In this document: piece after piece, positions 50,286 to 62,330 of the stretch
How the letters are laid out: the number at the start of each line of letters is the position of its first letter
Numbering within the stretch: position 1 is the stretch's first letter
Assembly (NCBI GenBank): GCA_024516155.1
Contig: JAJJXM010000002.1
Coordinates: forward strand, 1,364,001 to 1,428,000
Source of the DNA: Pyronema omphalodes
Taxonomy: Eukaryota > Ascomycota > Pezizomycetes > Pezizales > Pyronemataceae
Direction: 5' to 3'
DNA length: 64,000 nucleotides
Notes under the pieces: model-generated
Told to the model about the DNA's origin: nothing
What the model saw: the letters and a program-made list of their open reading frames with translations, nothing else
The model's database searches: none
Translations under genes and position numbers: made by a program

Positions 50286-53200
50286 TTAATGCTCTGCTGG
50301 CTTGCTAACTGCGTCGCGGTAGTTGTATGGTTGGCCGCGATTGTTGTTGTCGTTGCGATTTTCTCCATTTCGGCGTCCATTTTTCTTCTTCTGACCGACG
50401 AATTTGGATCGGGCCTTCTCCGGGACTCGAACTTGGATCTCTTTGGAGGCTTCCATTCCAGGTAGACGCACGCGGAAGAATTTCTTTCCATCGTTGCTGG
50501 TGTGATCAGCTTTAGTAAAAGGGTGGTAGATATCTGTTGACTGGATACAGTTTTTGGGAGTTTTAATAACCCCCTTTTTGGTATTGTTTTGGACTGTGTC
50601 TCCAGAGGTGATACGGTTGTACGAGGCGAGGGATCCTCGAGGTAAATTTATTTCGGGACGGGATCCAAATCCTTGGGGGAACATCTGTCCTTCAAACTCG
50701 TCGCTATCTGGCTGAGTCCCCATGTCGGTGTCTCCAGACAACTTCTCAGACTTTACAGGTAGAGAAACTGTAGGGGCGTTTTGTTGTTTATCTTCAAAGG
50801 GCGGCTTCGAACTAGGTGTTATTCCGCTCAAAGACCCCGAATGAGGTCCAGCTGTCAACTTTTTCATGATTTGCTCTTGGACGTCATTGAATCTAGCTGT
50901 ACTAGAAAGCTTCGTCGCATGGCTGGAGATGCCCGTCCTTGGAAGGTTGACACGAGCTGAAGGGGCTCCTCCATGAACGGGGTGGTCGGGAGACATTGGA
51001 GGGGGCGGAGAATCCATACGATCATCCTTAGTGATCTCCTTCTGGGTAACCGCCTTGTGGCCAATTGGTTCCACTTTCTTGTTCTCGGCCAAGTGTGCTG
51101 CGATAAGGTTTGTGGTCTCAGATGGGAAAAATCTGGAGGGTCTTGATGTGGGAGCAGTAATCGAAGTAGTGTTAGGAGTTGCATGAGACTCCTCAGTTGC
51201 GCCGTCGGCAAATTCTTGAGTAGATTTACCCTTGAATGAGCGCTGAGTGGAGTTCTTTCCGTCATCTTCAACCTCGTATTTCTTGAAGTTCTCAACAATG
51301 TGGAACTGCTGAGACGGCTTCTTGACCCCAGTAACTGCCTCTTCAGCTTCGCGCGCAATGCGCGCTTGTCGCTTCTGCTCGCGTTCGGCAGCCTCGGCAG
51401 CCTGGATAGTCTGTGGAGCAGCTCTCCATGCATTTACAGCAGCAGCGCGGTTTACCTCAGCGAGTTGGCCGTCAGATGCGGATGGGCAGGAGTCGTTTGG
51501 CTCAGAGCCCGCTGGATAGTAGCGGTTGCCTTTGAAATATCCGCCTGGAGCTTGGCCAGGGTAAACTAGTCGTGCAGGTCTCATGTTGTTTGCCTGGTTG
51601 CTGTTGTAAGTGGTGTTCCGTGAGCCATCACCAATGGCTCCAAAAGGACTAGCCGAGCTAGAGGCGTATTGATTGTTGGTACGTGGAGAAGGTCCGCCCT
51701 TCCAAGGCTGGTTCCGAGAGTTCTGGGAGTTGGTGCTGCGGACGTTCAAGCTATTTGCACCACTGACTGGCCTCAGGTGTGGCGGCCGATCATATAAGGT
51801 AGCAGACATTGTAGGGTGATCTTGAGGTAATTGTTGGTTGTTGGGAATACCGGTAGTAGAATTGGTGGGATGGAGGTGGTGGATGGTATGCGATGAGGAG
51901 GGAGAAGTAGTGCGGTTAAATAGTGGAGGTTGACGAGCGTATCGGTCCTGAAAGGATAGGTCTTGGTGTGACTCGGATGAATCGCCTCGACCCTCGCTTC
52001 CAGCTGCCATTGAGCCTGGTTGCGGTACCCGAGTTGCCATTGAGTCTAGTGACTGAAGTTGGACCTTTTCCATTTCGCGCCGATTTTCTATCTCCTTCTG
52101 TCGTTCTAGCTCACGTATCCTCTCCTCCTCGAGGCGGCGCTTCTCGGCTTCCCGTTCCCGTTCCTCAGCTGCACGCTTCTCGGCAGCAATGCGTTCCTCC
52201 TCAGCTTTTTTGGCCGCAGCTTCCTTCTCTTCCTTCTCTTTAGCTTCTGCTGCCAATTTTGCAAGCTTCACTTGGAGACGCTCTCTCTTTTCTGCTTCCA
52301 AACGTGCTTCTTCCTCCAGTCGACGCTTCCGTGCTAGTTCCCGCGACTCTCGCATAATCTTCTCTTGTTTGGCAAGAACGTCTTCCACTGATTCGGCCGA
52401 TGGCGCAATCGTCTGCGGAGGCACAACAGGTAATACCTGCGTTGGGGCGTTTGGTGGAACAGAGCTGGTACCATTAGGAATACCAGATCGATCTACAGGT
52501 TGTGAACTTATCATCGTAGGTGAAATCTCTCGGTGCCCATGTTGCGCCTGGTGTGGAGGATATCCTCCATAATGCTGGTGTCGTGGGTGTTCGTGATGGT
52601 CATCAAAAGGACTGCTATGCATTTGTCTGTTCTGAGAATAACCTGTATCTTCGAGCATCGGAGGCTCCATTCCATAGCGAGTGAAAGAAGGCCTACGGCC
52701 CATGCTACCACTACCTCCACTTACATTTGACGAAGTTCTACGACGTCTAAAGTCATCTGGACGGTGACTAGTTCGACCAGTCTGGAATGCTGCGGATGGT
52801 TCGGCGGGTCCAGAGACTGAAGGTGGCCCCGGAGGTCTCTGAAGAACTGCAGGTTTTGTTAAGGGTGACCTATGTGCTGGCCTACGGTCATCATGAACTG
52901 GCTCCATCTTGCCAGTATGCGAGTTGAAGAGTTCTCTATTGTTCTGAGGACCGTTTCCACCTCGCCATGGTCTATCATATGCCTCAGCGGACATTTCCTT
53001 CACTGGCTGTATTTCACGTGGAGGCTCTTCACGTCTCGGCATCTCCTGTGGGCGTTGAAGCGGAGGGTTGACAGGACCGGGCGGAACGGCATTCGGCGGT
53101 GGAATCTTCGCCCATGGTGATGGCCGGGGAGCAGCGGGAGTAGTCGCCTGTGGGGGTTTCACACTGGCTTTCTGTGTAATCAAAGTCTTGGGACCTGAAG

Positions 53201-54361
53201 GAACGGGAGATGCAGATGGCTTTATTGGTGGCTGAGATATAACAGTAACAGGTAGTTTTGCGGGCTCCTGTGCAATCTCCTTTACTGGCTCTTTGACTGG
53301 TTCCTTAACTGGTTCCTTGGCTGCCTCTTTAGTTGGTTCTGGTATCGGTTCCGATTCTGTTTTCTTGGGAGTACGCTGCCCACTAGCATCGGCCGCCACC
53401 GTAATTCCGTTATTCCACTCAAGCTTCGTTGGTACCCAATCGTCATCATCATCATCAATATCCGCCCATTTCGACTCCTTGTTTGATTCATCGTCAGGGC
53501 CGAGACGTGAAGCCAGATGAATTCCGTATGTCTTGCTGAGCTCCTCGTCTGTAAGCTCCTTCCTAGGAGGAGGCGGAACAGCTGTTTTTATTAGATCCCA
53601 TAATGATCAATCGGATTCAAATATCCACGTACGTTGATTCTTGTTCCACACTGGCTGTGCTTCTGCCTTTGTTGTACCAGCACTCCCGGTACCGGTGCCA
53701 GTGGGTCGTTGAGATTGTGATGTACCCCCGATTCGGACAAGCTTGAGCTTTGAAGGCGCCGCAACTCGGGCTGTTGGCTGCGCAGTACCTGTACCTACTA
53801 CTATTCTCAGTCAGCAACTCAAGATCTTCCCAGAAAACAGACGCTTGTAGTATACCCTTAGGTTGTAGTGTAGCAGTTGATGAGCTTGGCGCCGCAGTTG
53901 TCGTGGGGGTGTCTTTGAGGAATTGCTTGTTTAGGGAAATCGGTTTGAACGAGGCTTTCTTCGTGGATACTTTTCGATCAAGTTTGGAGGGTGATACACT
54001 TCCGGATCTCTCGACATCGCTACCGGCATTCAGTGCGGTACCGTTCTTTACCCAAAGTCAGTCTATGGATTGCTCAGCTACATATAGAAATATTCAAGCT
54101 CACCGTACTGTCCGCCGTAGCTCCTCCGTTTCCAGTCGACGTTCCGGACCCGTTGTCCCTACTGTTTTCTGATTTCGGATCTGAAGTTGATGATGTAATA
54201 GTTGATATACTTGTGGAAGGTGCTGTGTTGGGACTTTTGCTTTCGCCGGGGGCGGCGGAGGTGCTTTGAGAATTGCTTGCATCAACACCGGTCGTCGAAA
54301 GATCGACGGCCGACCGCGCTAGAGGGCTTTCCACATTTCGATTGGTATGCGAATCTGCCAT
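50286..54361 (-). CDS. Large, mostly disordered conserved fungal protein with a charged coiled-coil stalk
   Basis: Four exons, 54361-54104, 54045-53856, 53794-53633 and 53581-50286, give 1301 residues. Introns are 58, 61 and 51 nt; the first appears to use an AAG acceptor (GGTAAAG) with a CTGAC branch site. The N-terminal region is Ser/Thr-rich. A conserved block follows: VWNKNQPVPPPPRKELTDEE, then YGIHLASRL, then SKWADID with an Asp run. KEPV repeats lie at about 292-308, then Pro-rich sequence with SPWAKIPPP. A long Glu/Arg/Lys/Ala helix (about 603-720) is probably a single alpha-helix or coiled coil. RRNGENR and Asn/Arg-rich patches sit near the C-terminus. I remember similar, unnamed proteins in other ascomycetes; an RNA-related or scaffolding role is a guess from composition. 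An upstream in-frame ATG at 54559 exists. Confidence 0.75.
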
Positions 54362-56330
54362 AACAATCTTCGGTTCTAAAAAGTGGCGCGTGAAGGGCGC
54401 AAAGGTCAGAGCTTTATTACAACGTAAGATCGAGGGAGCGGAGGTAAAAGAGGTTGTGCAACGGCGAATGTAGATGGCGGCAGCGGAAGTTGGTGGAGCA
54501 GCGGGATGGAGATACTGGGAGAGCTGTAGAGCAGCGCTCTGGACATATACGACGACCACTACTGCGCATCACTACATCCTAGGTCTCTGTACTCTCTCCA
54601 CTGCGACCGCTGCCTGTGGCCATCTCATGTTCTTTCACACCCTCGAAATACCGAGCCGATGTAATACTCAGGCTAGGTAGGAGAGGTACGGCTGGCCACG
54701 AACCTATTCAGATATCTTGGGCGTAACCGCCAGGCTGCTCGAGAAGTGTTTGTTTCTGCTATGTGCTGCTGAGCGAGTGGATATGGCCGATCTTGGGCGT
54801 TGGATTCGCGCAGATGGAACGGATGGCGGATTGAGAGCAACTGTCTGACGTTATCGGAGGTGGTGAACGGGGCAGATGTGGAGTTGCGTGGTTAGTAAGT
54901 GCTAGGGATTACTAGAGAGCCTAGGGATTAGGTATCGTCAACCACAACACAATACCGCTTGCTTTCTGAACTTACATGCAGCTGACAGATGGGGGGAAAC
55001 AAGCAGCGGAAAAAGCTGGGTTGTTACTGGGCGGGACAGATGATAGAGGGGATGGGAAAAGAGATTCACCAGTTGTGGGTGAAATGAAGTGAAACAGAAT
55101 GAGCGGACGGACAGTGACGGAAGCTCTGGACACTGCTGGCTATGACTACACGTTAACAAGCGGTAGTAGTAACTCGATCTACTGCTGGGTATGGTATGTC
55201 GATAGAATTACAAAATGACAATCAACACACCACTGACAACACTATTCTCATGGATGGGCAACATCTGAGACAAGCCGACCAGTACTGATGTACACAGCGG
55301 GATGTCAGGTGTGAATCCTCGTGGGAAGCGGGTATGGAAGAACACCGGAAAAAAAGAGTAGAAACATTTTATCAAGATGATGATGTATACTGTCCGCCGT
55401 AGACATATCCCCTATTGAATTTGCATCTTTCTAAGAGCGAGTGTTGATACTTGTTTTTATTTCATGACAGTTGGAGGATCAATTTGCCATTATGCTAATC
55501 GACAAATAACAGCCACATACGTGCCACTCCAGTGTCATACATAATACATTGTAGTTGATTGCGTGAGAACGTTTGCCAAACTGCAACTGCACTCCGGTTC
55601 GTTTGTTTGCCCCGCAATGGCAAAGGCCGGGTCTCCAAGGAGCTTAAAGCGATTTCTTGCCGAGTTGTCGCGTGTCATGATTCCAGACTCCGTAAATCCT
55701 TCAAAGATCAAAAATAAATGATTTTGGTGGAAATATCACGAGGAGACTAAGGCAATACCGATAACCGTAATACAGGATTTCTGTAGAAATGATGAATATA
55801 CATGTCTATTTGCATGGAAGTGGGATAGTGTCACAGCTCGCACGAGCTCAGAGTTCGGCTCCAAGTTATTTAAACCCACGTCTGGAGCTCGGACTTCTTT
55901 GACCTCTGAATCTCTTGTACACGCATCAGTACGGGTCTGTGGTACATTTCATTCACTCGAGTCACTATGTAGAATTCTGTCACGGGGCTCTATCGCAATA
56001 GGTATGCACTCGGCTACATACTCTACAATGATTCCGAGCGAGCCTTCTATGGTGCCCATATGATCAGCAGTCGTTGTTGGTCACTCACGATCATCCCGTC
56101 ATCACCCGTATAAAGTTAGCGTCAGGGTTGGGGTTGGGCGGCTAAAACGTGCTCTTTGATTGGGGTTCAGCCTCTTTCTCGTCCTAGCCCCACAAATTTT
56201 CATCGCCCACAAACCACTCCACGTTTCGCCGCAGCCTCCTACATAAGCCCGACGTCGCCAACATCGATTCTTCTTTTTCTCTTTTCCTCCTTGGGTGACC
56301 TCGCCCACTTGAGAAGCACGCGAACTTGTC
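54362..56330. other. Divergent intergenic region of about 2 kb
   Basis: This interval separates the minus-strand 1301-residue gene from GID8. No gene is seen. The 56100-56330 part is pyrimidine-rich and is likely the GID8 promoter and leader. Confidence 0.5.
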
Positions 56331-57568
56331 ATGGTCAGTCCCGGTTGAGCTCTTGCTGGCTGTCTTTCTGCACCGGCTTCCGACTCCTACCGTACCCCGA
56401 TGTGTAACAGCATCGTATTGATGGTCGTAGACTTCTCACGCACCTCGTCAGGCAGCTCAGTATGCCCCCGAGTTCGAGCGAAGGGTGGACGAGGTCAAAA
56501 CATCGAAAAGGTATAGCCCCTCCCGTTCTGTTTATACCCCACTTCCCCCAATCTCCTCTATCCTGATACCCACAGCCAGAAAGATGAGTCAATAGTCAAG
56601 TTGGGAATCTCTCTGAAATTACCATGTTAGAGAATATGTTAACTTGCAACTGAACCTGGTCCCTTCTTAACGATTTTGTCTACCTTTCCCAAGGCACAAT
56701 CAGCTAACAATCTCCCAGTGATTTGAACGCATTAGTGATGAACTACCTCATCAATGAGGGATACCAAGCCGCTGCCGAAAACTTTGCGAAAGAAGCCAAC
56801 ATGTCTCCCCAGGTAAATTGGGAAGAGATGAGTGATCGCGTTAAGATCCGGCACCTCATATTCGCCGGTGACATTCACAATGCAATCATTGGAATTAACG
56901 ACCTTGACCAATCTGTAAGCATTTCTTCCTCCCAATCTTTAACCCTCATACGTAAATGCCCCACTTGCTATGATTAAAAAAGTTATCATGCACCACTCTC
57001 AGGTCTTCGGACCGGTGATGAGATACAACCAGAAACTTCAGTCTTCAACATGAGCAAACATCCTCTTTACCTTTTCGTTATCATAAAAATTGCTATAACA
57101 TTGGCTAACATTTATGAAAAGATTCTAGATAGCGACAAATCGCTCCACTTCTCGCTACTGCGTCTTCAACTGATCGAGTTGATTAAAAAGTGTTGCGCCT
57201 CGTCGAGCGGCGATGTTCAGCCCGCTATTACTTTTGCTGCGACCGAGCTAGCCCCTCGTGCCACCAGCAGTGAAGTGTTTCTCGAAGACCTCGAGCGAAC
57301 CATGGCGCTTCTATGCTTTCCTCATGACAGTTTGATTCCTGAACTTCAGGAGCTACTGGACCCCGCTCTCCGTCGTTCCGTCGCGAACCGCGTCAACGAA
57401 AAGATTCTTGAAGCCCAAGGCTTTAACAAGGAGACCAAAATTCGCTCTCTCGTAAAATTGAGAGCGTGGGGTGAAGACCGGCTGCGCCAGCAGCATAAGG
57501 ATCTTCCTAAGCTGGAACTTGGTATTGACTTCACTGCTCCTGTAGAGCAGGATCAGATGATGACTTGA
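56331..57568 (+). CDS. GID8: GID/CTLH ubiquitin ligase subunit GID8
   Basis: Four exons, 56331-56333, 56452-56510, 56719-56914 and 57122-57568, give 234 residues. The first coding exon is only the ATG, followed by a GTCAGT donor. Splicing gives MAAQYAPEFERRVDEVKTSK, matching the usual Gid8 start. LisH (about 23-55) has LVMNYLINEGYQAAAENFAKEA, CTLH (about 59-115) has IRHLIFAGDIHNAI and LHFSLLRLQLIELIKKC, and the CRA part contains FLEDLERTMALLCFP and the terminal LVKLRAWGEDRLRQQ. Gid8 is a scaffold of the GID E3 ligase, which degrades gluconeogenic enzymes when glucose returns. The third intron (207 nt) ends AAAAG after a GCTAAC branch site, an unusual AAG acceptor required by the family sequence DLDQS|ILDSD. 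The acceptor of intron 1 could also lie 9 bases downstream, removing AAQ. Confidence 0.88.
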
Positions 57569-58308
57569 TCTTTCTTTTATGATTACTACGAATTGGTTGT
57601 TGCATTTTATGGGACGGCGTTTCCATTAGTCTTTAGTTTTTTCAAGAGGATAATATGATAATGGGTTATGATTACTTTGTCTTGTGTTGGCATTTTTATT
57701 TGCTATGATGTTGCTTTGGTGTGATTTGTATGCAGAGGCTAGGCCTTGTGCTCTAATATCAATTTTACTTCTATTGCTGCTAAGAAATCTCTCTCATTGT
57801 TCGCCCTGAATTCTCGCATGAGTTTTGTGATATCTGGTAAGCGGTGGTTAACATGGAAGCTTGTGTCGAGATATCATTCCTGTAAGGTCATATGCTGTCA
57901 GCAGTGAATGCTCCGATGTCTCTTTCACAGAATTTGTTTCACAAGAAAGGCGAGTTGGTCATGGCTTGTCTTTTCTCCTAAATGTGGGTAACGACTGTTG
58001 ATGTTGCGTTGACAAAGCATTATTCATTGGCTTATAGATTGCGGAAATTCTCGGTCTCACTTTTACGATGTCCCGAAAAAACAAAAAAAATCCATTAACT
58101 CCAACAAAAACTGTTCTTCATACCATCACTTCTCACTCAAACTCCAGACTCAATCACCAATTCCTAAGACCCATCAAGCCTAACCTCAGCACACGCTCTT
58201 TTATGACGAACCTGGACGTGGTCCCGCGGATCCCCTACGCGAATTTAATCTCGCTTTTCTCAAAATTGCTCTTGCCCTGAGCAAAGCTCTAACCCGATCC
58301 CAGCGTTT
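57569..58308. other. Convergent intergenic region, GID8 and epoxide hydrolase
   Basis: This is 3' flank of both genes, T-rich after the GID8 stop. A 70-codon open frame at 58068-58280 has no family match by eye and lies in the downstream flank. I leave it unannotated. Confidence 0.5.
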
Positions 58309-59690
58309 CTAAAGCATCGCTTTGTTACCAAGACAAACAGTATTGATCCATTCATCAAGGATTACAATAACTTCATCAGGACACTCCACCAATGCCCAGT
58401 GACTTGATTTAACCTCGCGGACCACTAGGTTGGGGATGTTTCTAGCTTGTCCGACGGTCTTAGCGAGGGACGGAGGGGTTGCAACTGTAACCATGTTAGC
58501 AGAAATATATTTGGTGAGGATGACAATGATGGCTTACTGTCGTGAGTGGCAGCGATATAAAGATACGGAACATCAATAATGCTCGATCTAGCCATGTCTT
58601 TCTCATCCAAGTAGTTTTGATAACGATTACGGTAGTAATTCAATGGCCCATGGAATCCATTCCGAGAGAACTGATCGACGTAGTACTCCAAATCCTACCC
58701 AAAAAGTCAACAGCCTATCCTGTGCTCACGAGTTGGATAACTGCATACCTGCTGCGTCAACAGCTTTCCACGAGGAGAATCTCCAAGACTTGTCATGAAG
58801 TTCTTTGTGACCTGGATGTCGCCACTGGCGCCATCGCCCAATCCACGATGAATTGCGCGGAAGAACCGATCAATTTCCGATCTCTTTTCAAGATCCTTTT
58901 CGGTCTGTGGATCCGCAAAAGCAACCTGATATTTGAAGGTAGGAACCTTCTTAATATACTCCTCGATTGGAATATACTCCCTAATCAGTCCATAGTAGGG
59001 AGTGCAGACTGACGCTATGTGGGTTACGATATCGGGGTGATGAAGGTAGATACGGGAAACGATAGCTCCTCCCCTGTTAACACACTTAGAGGGGTGTCGA
59101 ATAAAGTGGGGTATGAAGGATTGCTACCAGTCATGGCCGATCAGGATCACCTTGGGCACATTAAGCAGACGGAGCAACTCGGCCATGTCGTCTGCAATTG
59201 ACTTCCAACCGTAGGGTTCGATATTGTCGGCTGTACAGCGAGGCGCATCCTGGGGTTATTAGAACCTGAAAACTACAACCCAAGAGAACTTTAAACGTAC
59301 GGTCTGTCCGTATCCAATCATATCCGGGGTGATCACTCGAAGTCCCATATCAAGCAAAGCGGGAATGATGAATCGCCATGAGTCTAGAGAGGAAAGTCAA
59401 TTTCCAATTCGGTGAAGCTTGAATACTTGCGAACATACACCACAAGTCCGGGAATCCGTGGATCTTGAGCAGTGTTAGCAGTATCCATACAACAGAGGGG
59501 AGTAAACATACGGTGAGCACAGTAGCCCTCACTTTCCCCTTCGGCATGCCGTGGACATAATCTGGCATCCGGTCAGTAATGATCACACCTTATATAGGGT
59601 TGAAATCTCACGGTATTTCTTCCCCCGAACATTCGCGAACTCATGCGTAACACGTTCATCATTATAAGGATCAATTGGTTTTGGTGCCAT
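58309..59690 (-). CDS. Epoxide hydrolase (alpha/beta hydrolase fold), eight exons
   Basis: Exons: 59690-59612, 59561-59512, 59463-59439, 59383-59301, 59249-59128, 59073-58749, 58694-58538 and 58484-58309, giving 338 residues. All seven introns are 48-55 nt, so no long open frame shows the gene. The protein reads as a soluble epoxide hydrolase: HGFPD at 45-49 (oxyanion hole), nucleophile Asp119 in GHDWGGAIVSRIYLHHP, a helical cap with LNYYRNRYQNYL, acid Asp about 280 in AATHD, and base His about 309 in SHWALVECP. It would hydrolyse epoxides to vicinal diols through an alkyl-enzyme ester. The substrate is unknown; detoxification is most likely since no biosynthetic cluster is present. The second intron ends CTCAAG, an AAG acceptor with a CTAAC branch site. 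No signal peptide is evident, so it is probably cytosolic. Confidence 0.92.
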
Positions 59691-60766
59691 CGGAAGATAT
59701 TAGTACTTCGCCAGTTTCAAGACGAAGTACTTGTTGAGAATATTGGCAAGGTAATAATAATCGGCCTAAAAATGAGGTATTTGGAAAGGTGGAGGTGTAT
59801 GCAAAGATAGCATGGAGAGCTGGGGAAGCTTGGGACTTTTACAGTTCTCGTGGGGTTCCATGATTGCACAAGTGCAACCGATACCGAGCTATGCATCGGC
59901 TCATCGCCGCTACCTAGGCTGATTCGATGTAGCTTGTGGAATCTGGGGATGATAGTGTTACGGGATTATACATCAGAGACAGCACCGAACATACCTCCGA
60001 TCCTGGTCTACAGCGTCAGCCGGAGGTCATCTCGCACCACCGATGACCCCAAATATGTTACATATATATAGAGATGGGCGACAAGCCTTGAAGGATTATG
60101 GATAAATTTTAGCCAAGGATGTTTTTAAAATGCCACGGAAACTTGGTAATATACAGCTGTAATGAATGGCTAATAATCAAGAATGTAAGTTGGCCATGGC
60201 ATAAGCTGACTTAAATGAGCATCATAGCGCACAGGTTTCGTTCGTAAACAATCGCATATCATAACTGCTAGGAAATAATAACCAGAGTCTGAAGACCAGT
60301 GGACACTGACATTTAGGACTCGGATATCGAATAGTGTTTTAGATCTTGTAGCAGACCGATTCCTCTTTGTACCTGAGACATGGCCAAAGATTGATTCCAG
60401 GGAGCTACGGTGATCTCCGCTGATAGCGTAAGATCAGTAGAATCTGGGGTTTTTGACATCTATCTGGGATACACAATTCGGGTGGACCAGTGGAATTGCA
60501 CTGCTTCGGAGAAATAGGCAGTTCTTATCAGTCTTCCAGCTTGGTAATTGCCTTGCCAAGATCCGCCAGCGGATAGCATCTCCAAACGAAGAAACAATTA
60601 AAACTTTCTGAACACTAGTCTTGTGTATTATTAAGCTAATGTTCTTATCATTTTAATTATGCCTAAACCAGTAGAAATCTCAGAGTACTGTACATGGATA
60701 TCCCAATCGCCAAACGCAAGCCAAACTAAAAATATCAAGAATTACTGATAACCCCCCCCGAAAGGA
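59691..60766. other. Intergenic, epoxide hydrolase to pinin
   Basis: This holds the epoxide hydrolase promoter (next to 59690) and the 3' flank of the pinin gene. Neither strand has a convincing open frame; the longest is 73 codons without a domain. Confidence 0.5.
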
Positions 60767-61859
60767 CTAATATATAACAGTATCTTCACCACCCTCCTCA
60801 ATAACCATATCAGTATCAGCCACATCGAGATCTTCTGACTTGGGCTCAGGTTGTGGCTCCTGTTTCGGTTGCGCCTCTGTCTCAGTTGCTTCTGGAGCAT
60901 CAGCAACATCATCTTGCGGTGGTGGCGAGTGGATAGAAATATCAGGCTCATCATGTGGCTCGTCCTTCATCTCATGGTCCTCCTGGTTTACTTTATGTTC
61001 ATCGTGCCTATCATGTCCGTCGTTATCCCCCTCGGTGTATCCTTCACCAGTAGCATCAACACCAGCAGCTTGTAGTTCCTCCTCAATTTGCTTTCGCATA
61101 TTCCGGAAAGCGGCTTCGTTATCTGCGACTGTCTGAATTGCGATTTCTTTTTGTTGTGAAATCGTCTCTTCTTCGGCAGGGAGGAGTTTCCACGGGAGGA
61201 AATACTATCTTCTGTTAGCTCTGAGCAGCATAGATTGCACAAAAAAGCATGATTACCAGCTTCGGTTCGGTAGTTGTAGTTAGCATATTAGCCTGCGCCA
61301 AAATAGTCGCATTCTTAATTTGCATCTGTTTATTTATCAGTCTTGATCCTTCCATTGTGTATTCCACAGCCGAAGATCCACCTACCGCCCGTTCCTCAAA
61401 GTCCCTACTCTCAACTCTTTTCCTCAGTGTATAATCATCCTGTTCCTTTCTCCTCTTTTCATCGAGCTCCTCGTCCTGCTGCTTAAGCTTCTCCTGGAGC
61501 TTTGCCTCCACCTCCTTCCTTTTCACTGCCGAGTTCCTAGCTCGCACACTGCTAGAATCCTTCTGAAACTTTCCAATTGTGCCTAACAGAGCGCCAAAGA
61601 GCCTCTTTCCGCGTTTTTTCTCTTCTTCTAGACCATTTCTTCTCCGTTCGCTACGTTCTGGGGCGTGACTATCTTCTGGGCCGGGGGATTGGCGGGCGCG
61701 TTTGTTGCTCTCGGGAGTGTCGAGTGAGGCGCGGCGTTTGGTGCTCTCGGGGAGGACTACGGCGGAGGCGACAGTTCTATGGGCTGTATTAGCTAGAGGG
61801 AACATACGAAAGGAGGATATATTAAGGTTGGCGTACATAGATCCCGCAACGTCAGACAT
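60767..61859 (-). CDS. Pinin/SDK/memA domain protein
   Basis: Exons 61859-61257 and 61204-60767 are separated by a 52-nt intron (GTAATC..GATAG), giving 346 residues if nothing else is removed. The core RRNGLEEEKKRGKRLFGALL with TIGKFQ is the pinin/SDK/memA signature. It is followed by a long charged coiled coil (KRKEVEAKLQEKLKQQDEELDEKRRKEQDD) and, across the intron, YFLPWKLLPAEEETI. The tail is highly acidic with Pro/Glu repeats. Animal pinin associates with the exon-junction/ASAP-PSAP splicing machinery; the fungal protein is probably nuclear too. A second intron is likely: GTACGC at 61837 to CATAG at 61778 is 60 nt, has a CTAAT branch site and no in-frame stop. Removing it gives MSDVAGSITVASAVVLPE and 326 residues, and I consider that form more likely. 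Confidence 0.85.
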
Positions 61860-62330
61860 CAGCGCTGAATGTTATGAGGTCGAAGGTGGAGCTGTGTGGG
61901 GACGGGAAGAGGCGTTCAGAATTTAGCGCGGCTCTGAAGGTGTCACGTCTGAGTTCATCAGTAATCACTCGTAGTATTTACTAGCGTGTTCCGGCGACAA
62001 AGATAGTCATGACGTCACATTATCGGCGAATAAGAGATGCATAGCACCTTTGGAGATGGTCTTAAAGTGTAGTTCAGGTTGTCATAACTTTGAAAAATAT
62101 TTCTACGGTGAAAATTTATATCAAAACCTCACGAAATTCAAAGTCCTGAAAAAAGATCTACATCCCGCCTAAACACCAAAGCCCTAGAAGGATAGTTCCC
62201 GTCGCACCGTCGTTAGTTAAAATTTAATTCAGCCTTATATCTCTTAACTGCATGCGATGGCTTTGCCACCTCCACAGATTCCCCTGAAACCTCGCCCATC
62301 TCTACAGTCACTCGCTATCACTTGACGACA
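61860..62330. promoter_or_regulatory. Divergent promoter of pinin and D-amino-acid oxidase
   Basis: Start codons of two divergent genes lie 471 bases apart. A perfect TGACGTCA palindrome, the CRE-type site bound by ATF/CREB bZIP factors, sits at 62010-62017, nearer pinin. The same 8-mer also occurs elsewhere in the window (8135, 35651, 63540), so its presence alone is weak evidence of function. Confidence 0.4.
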
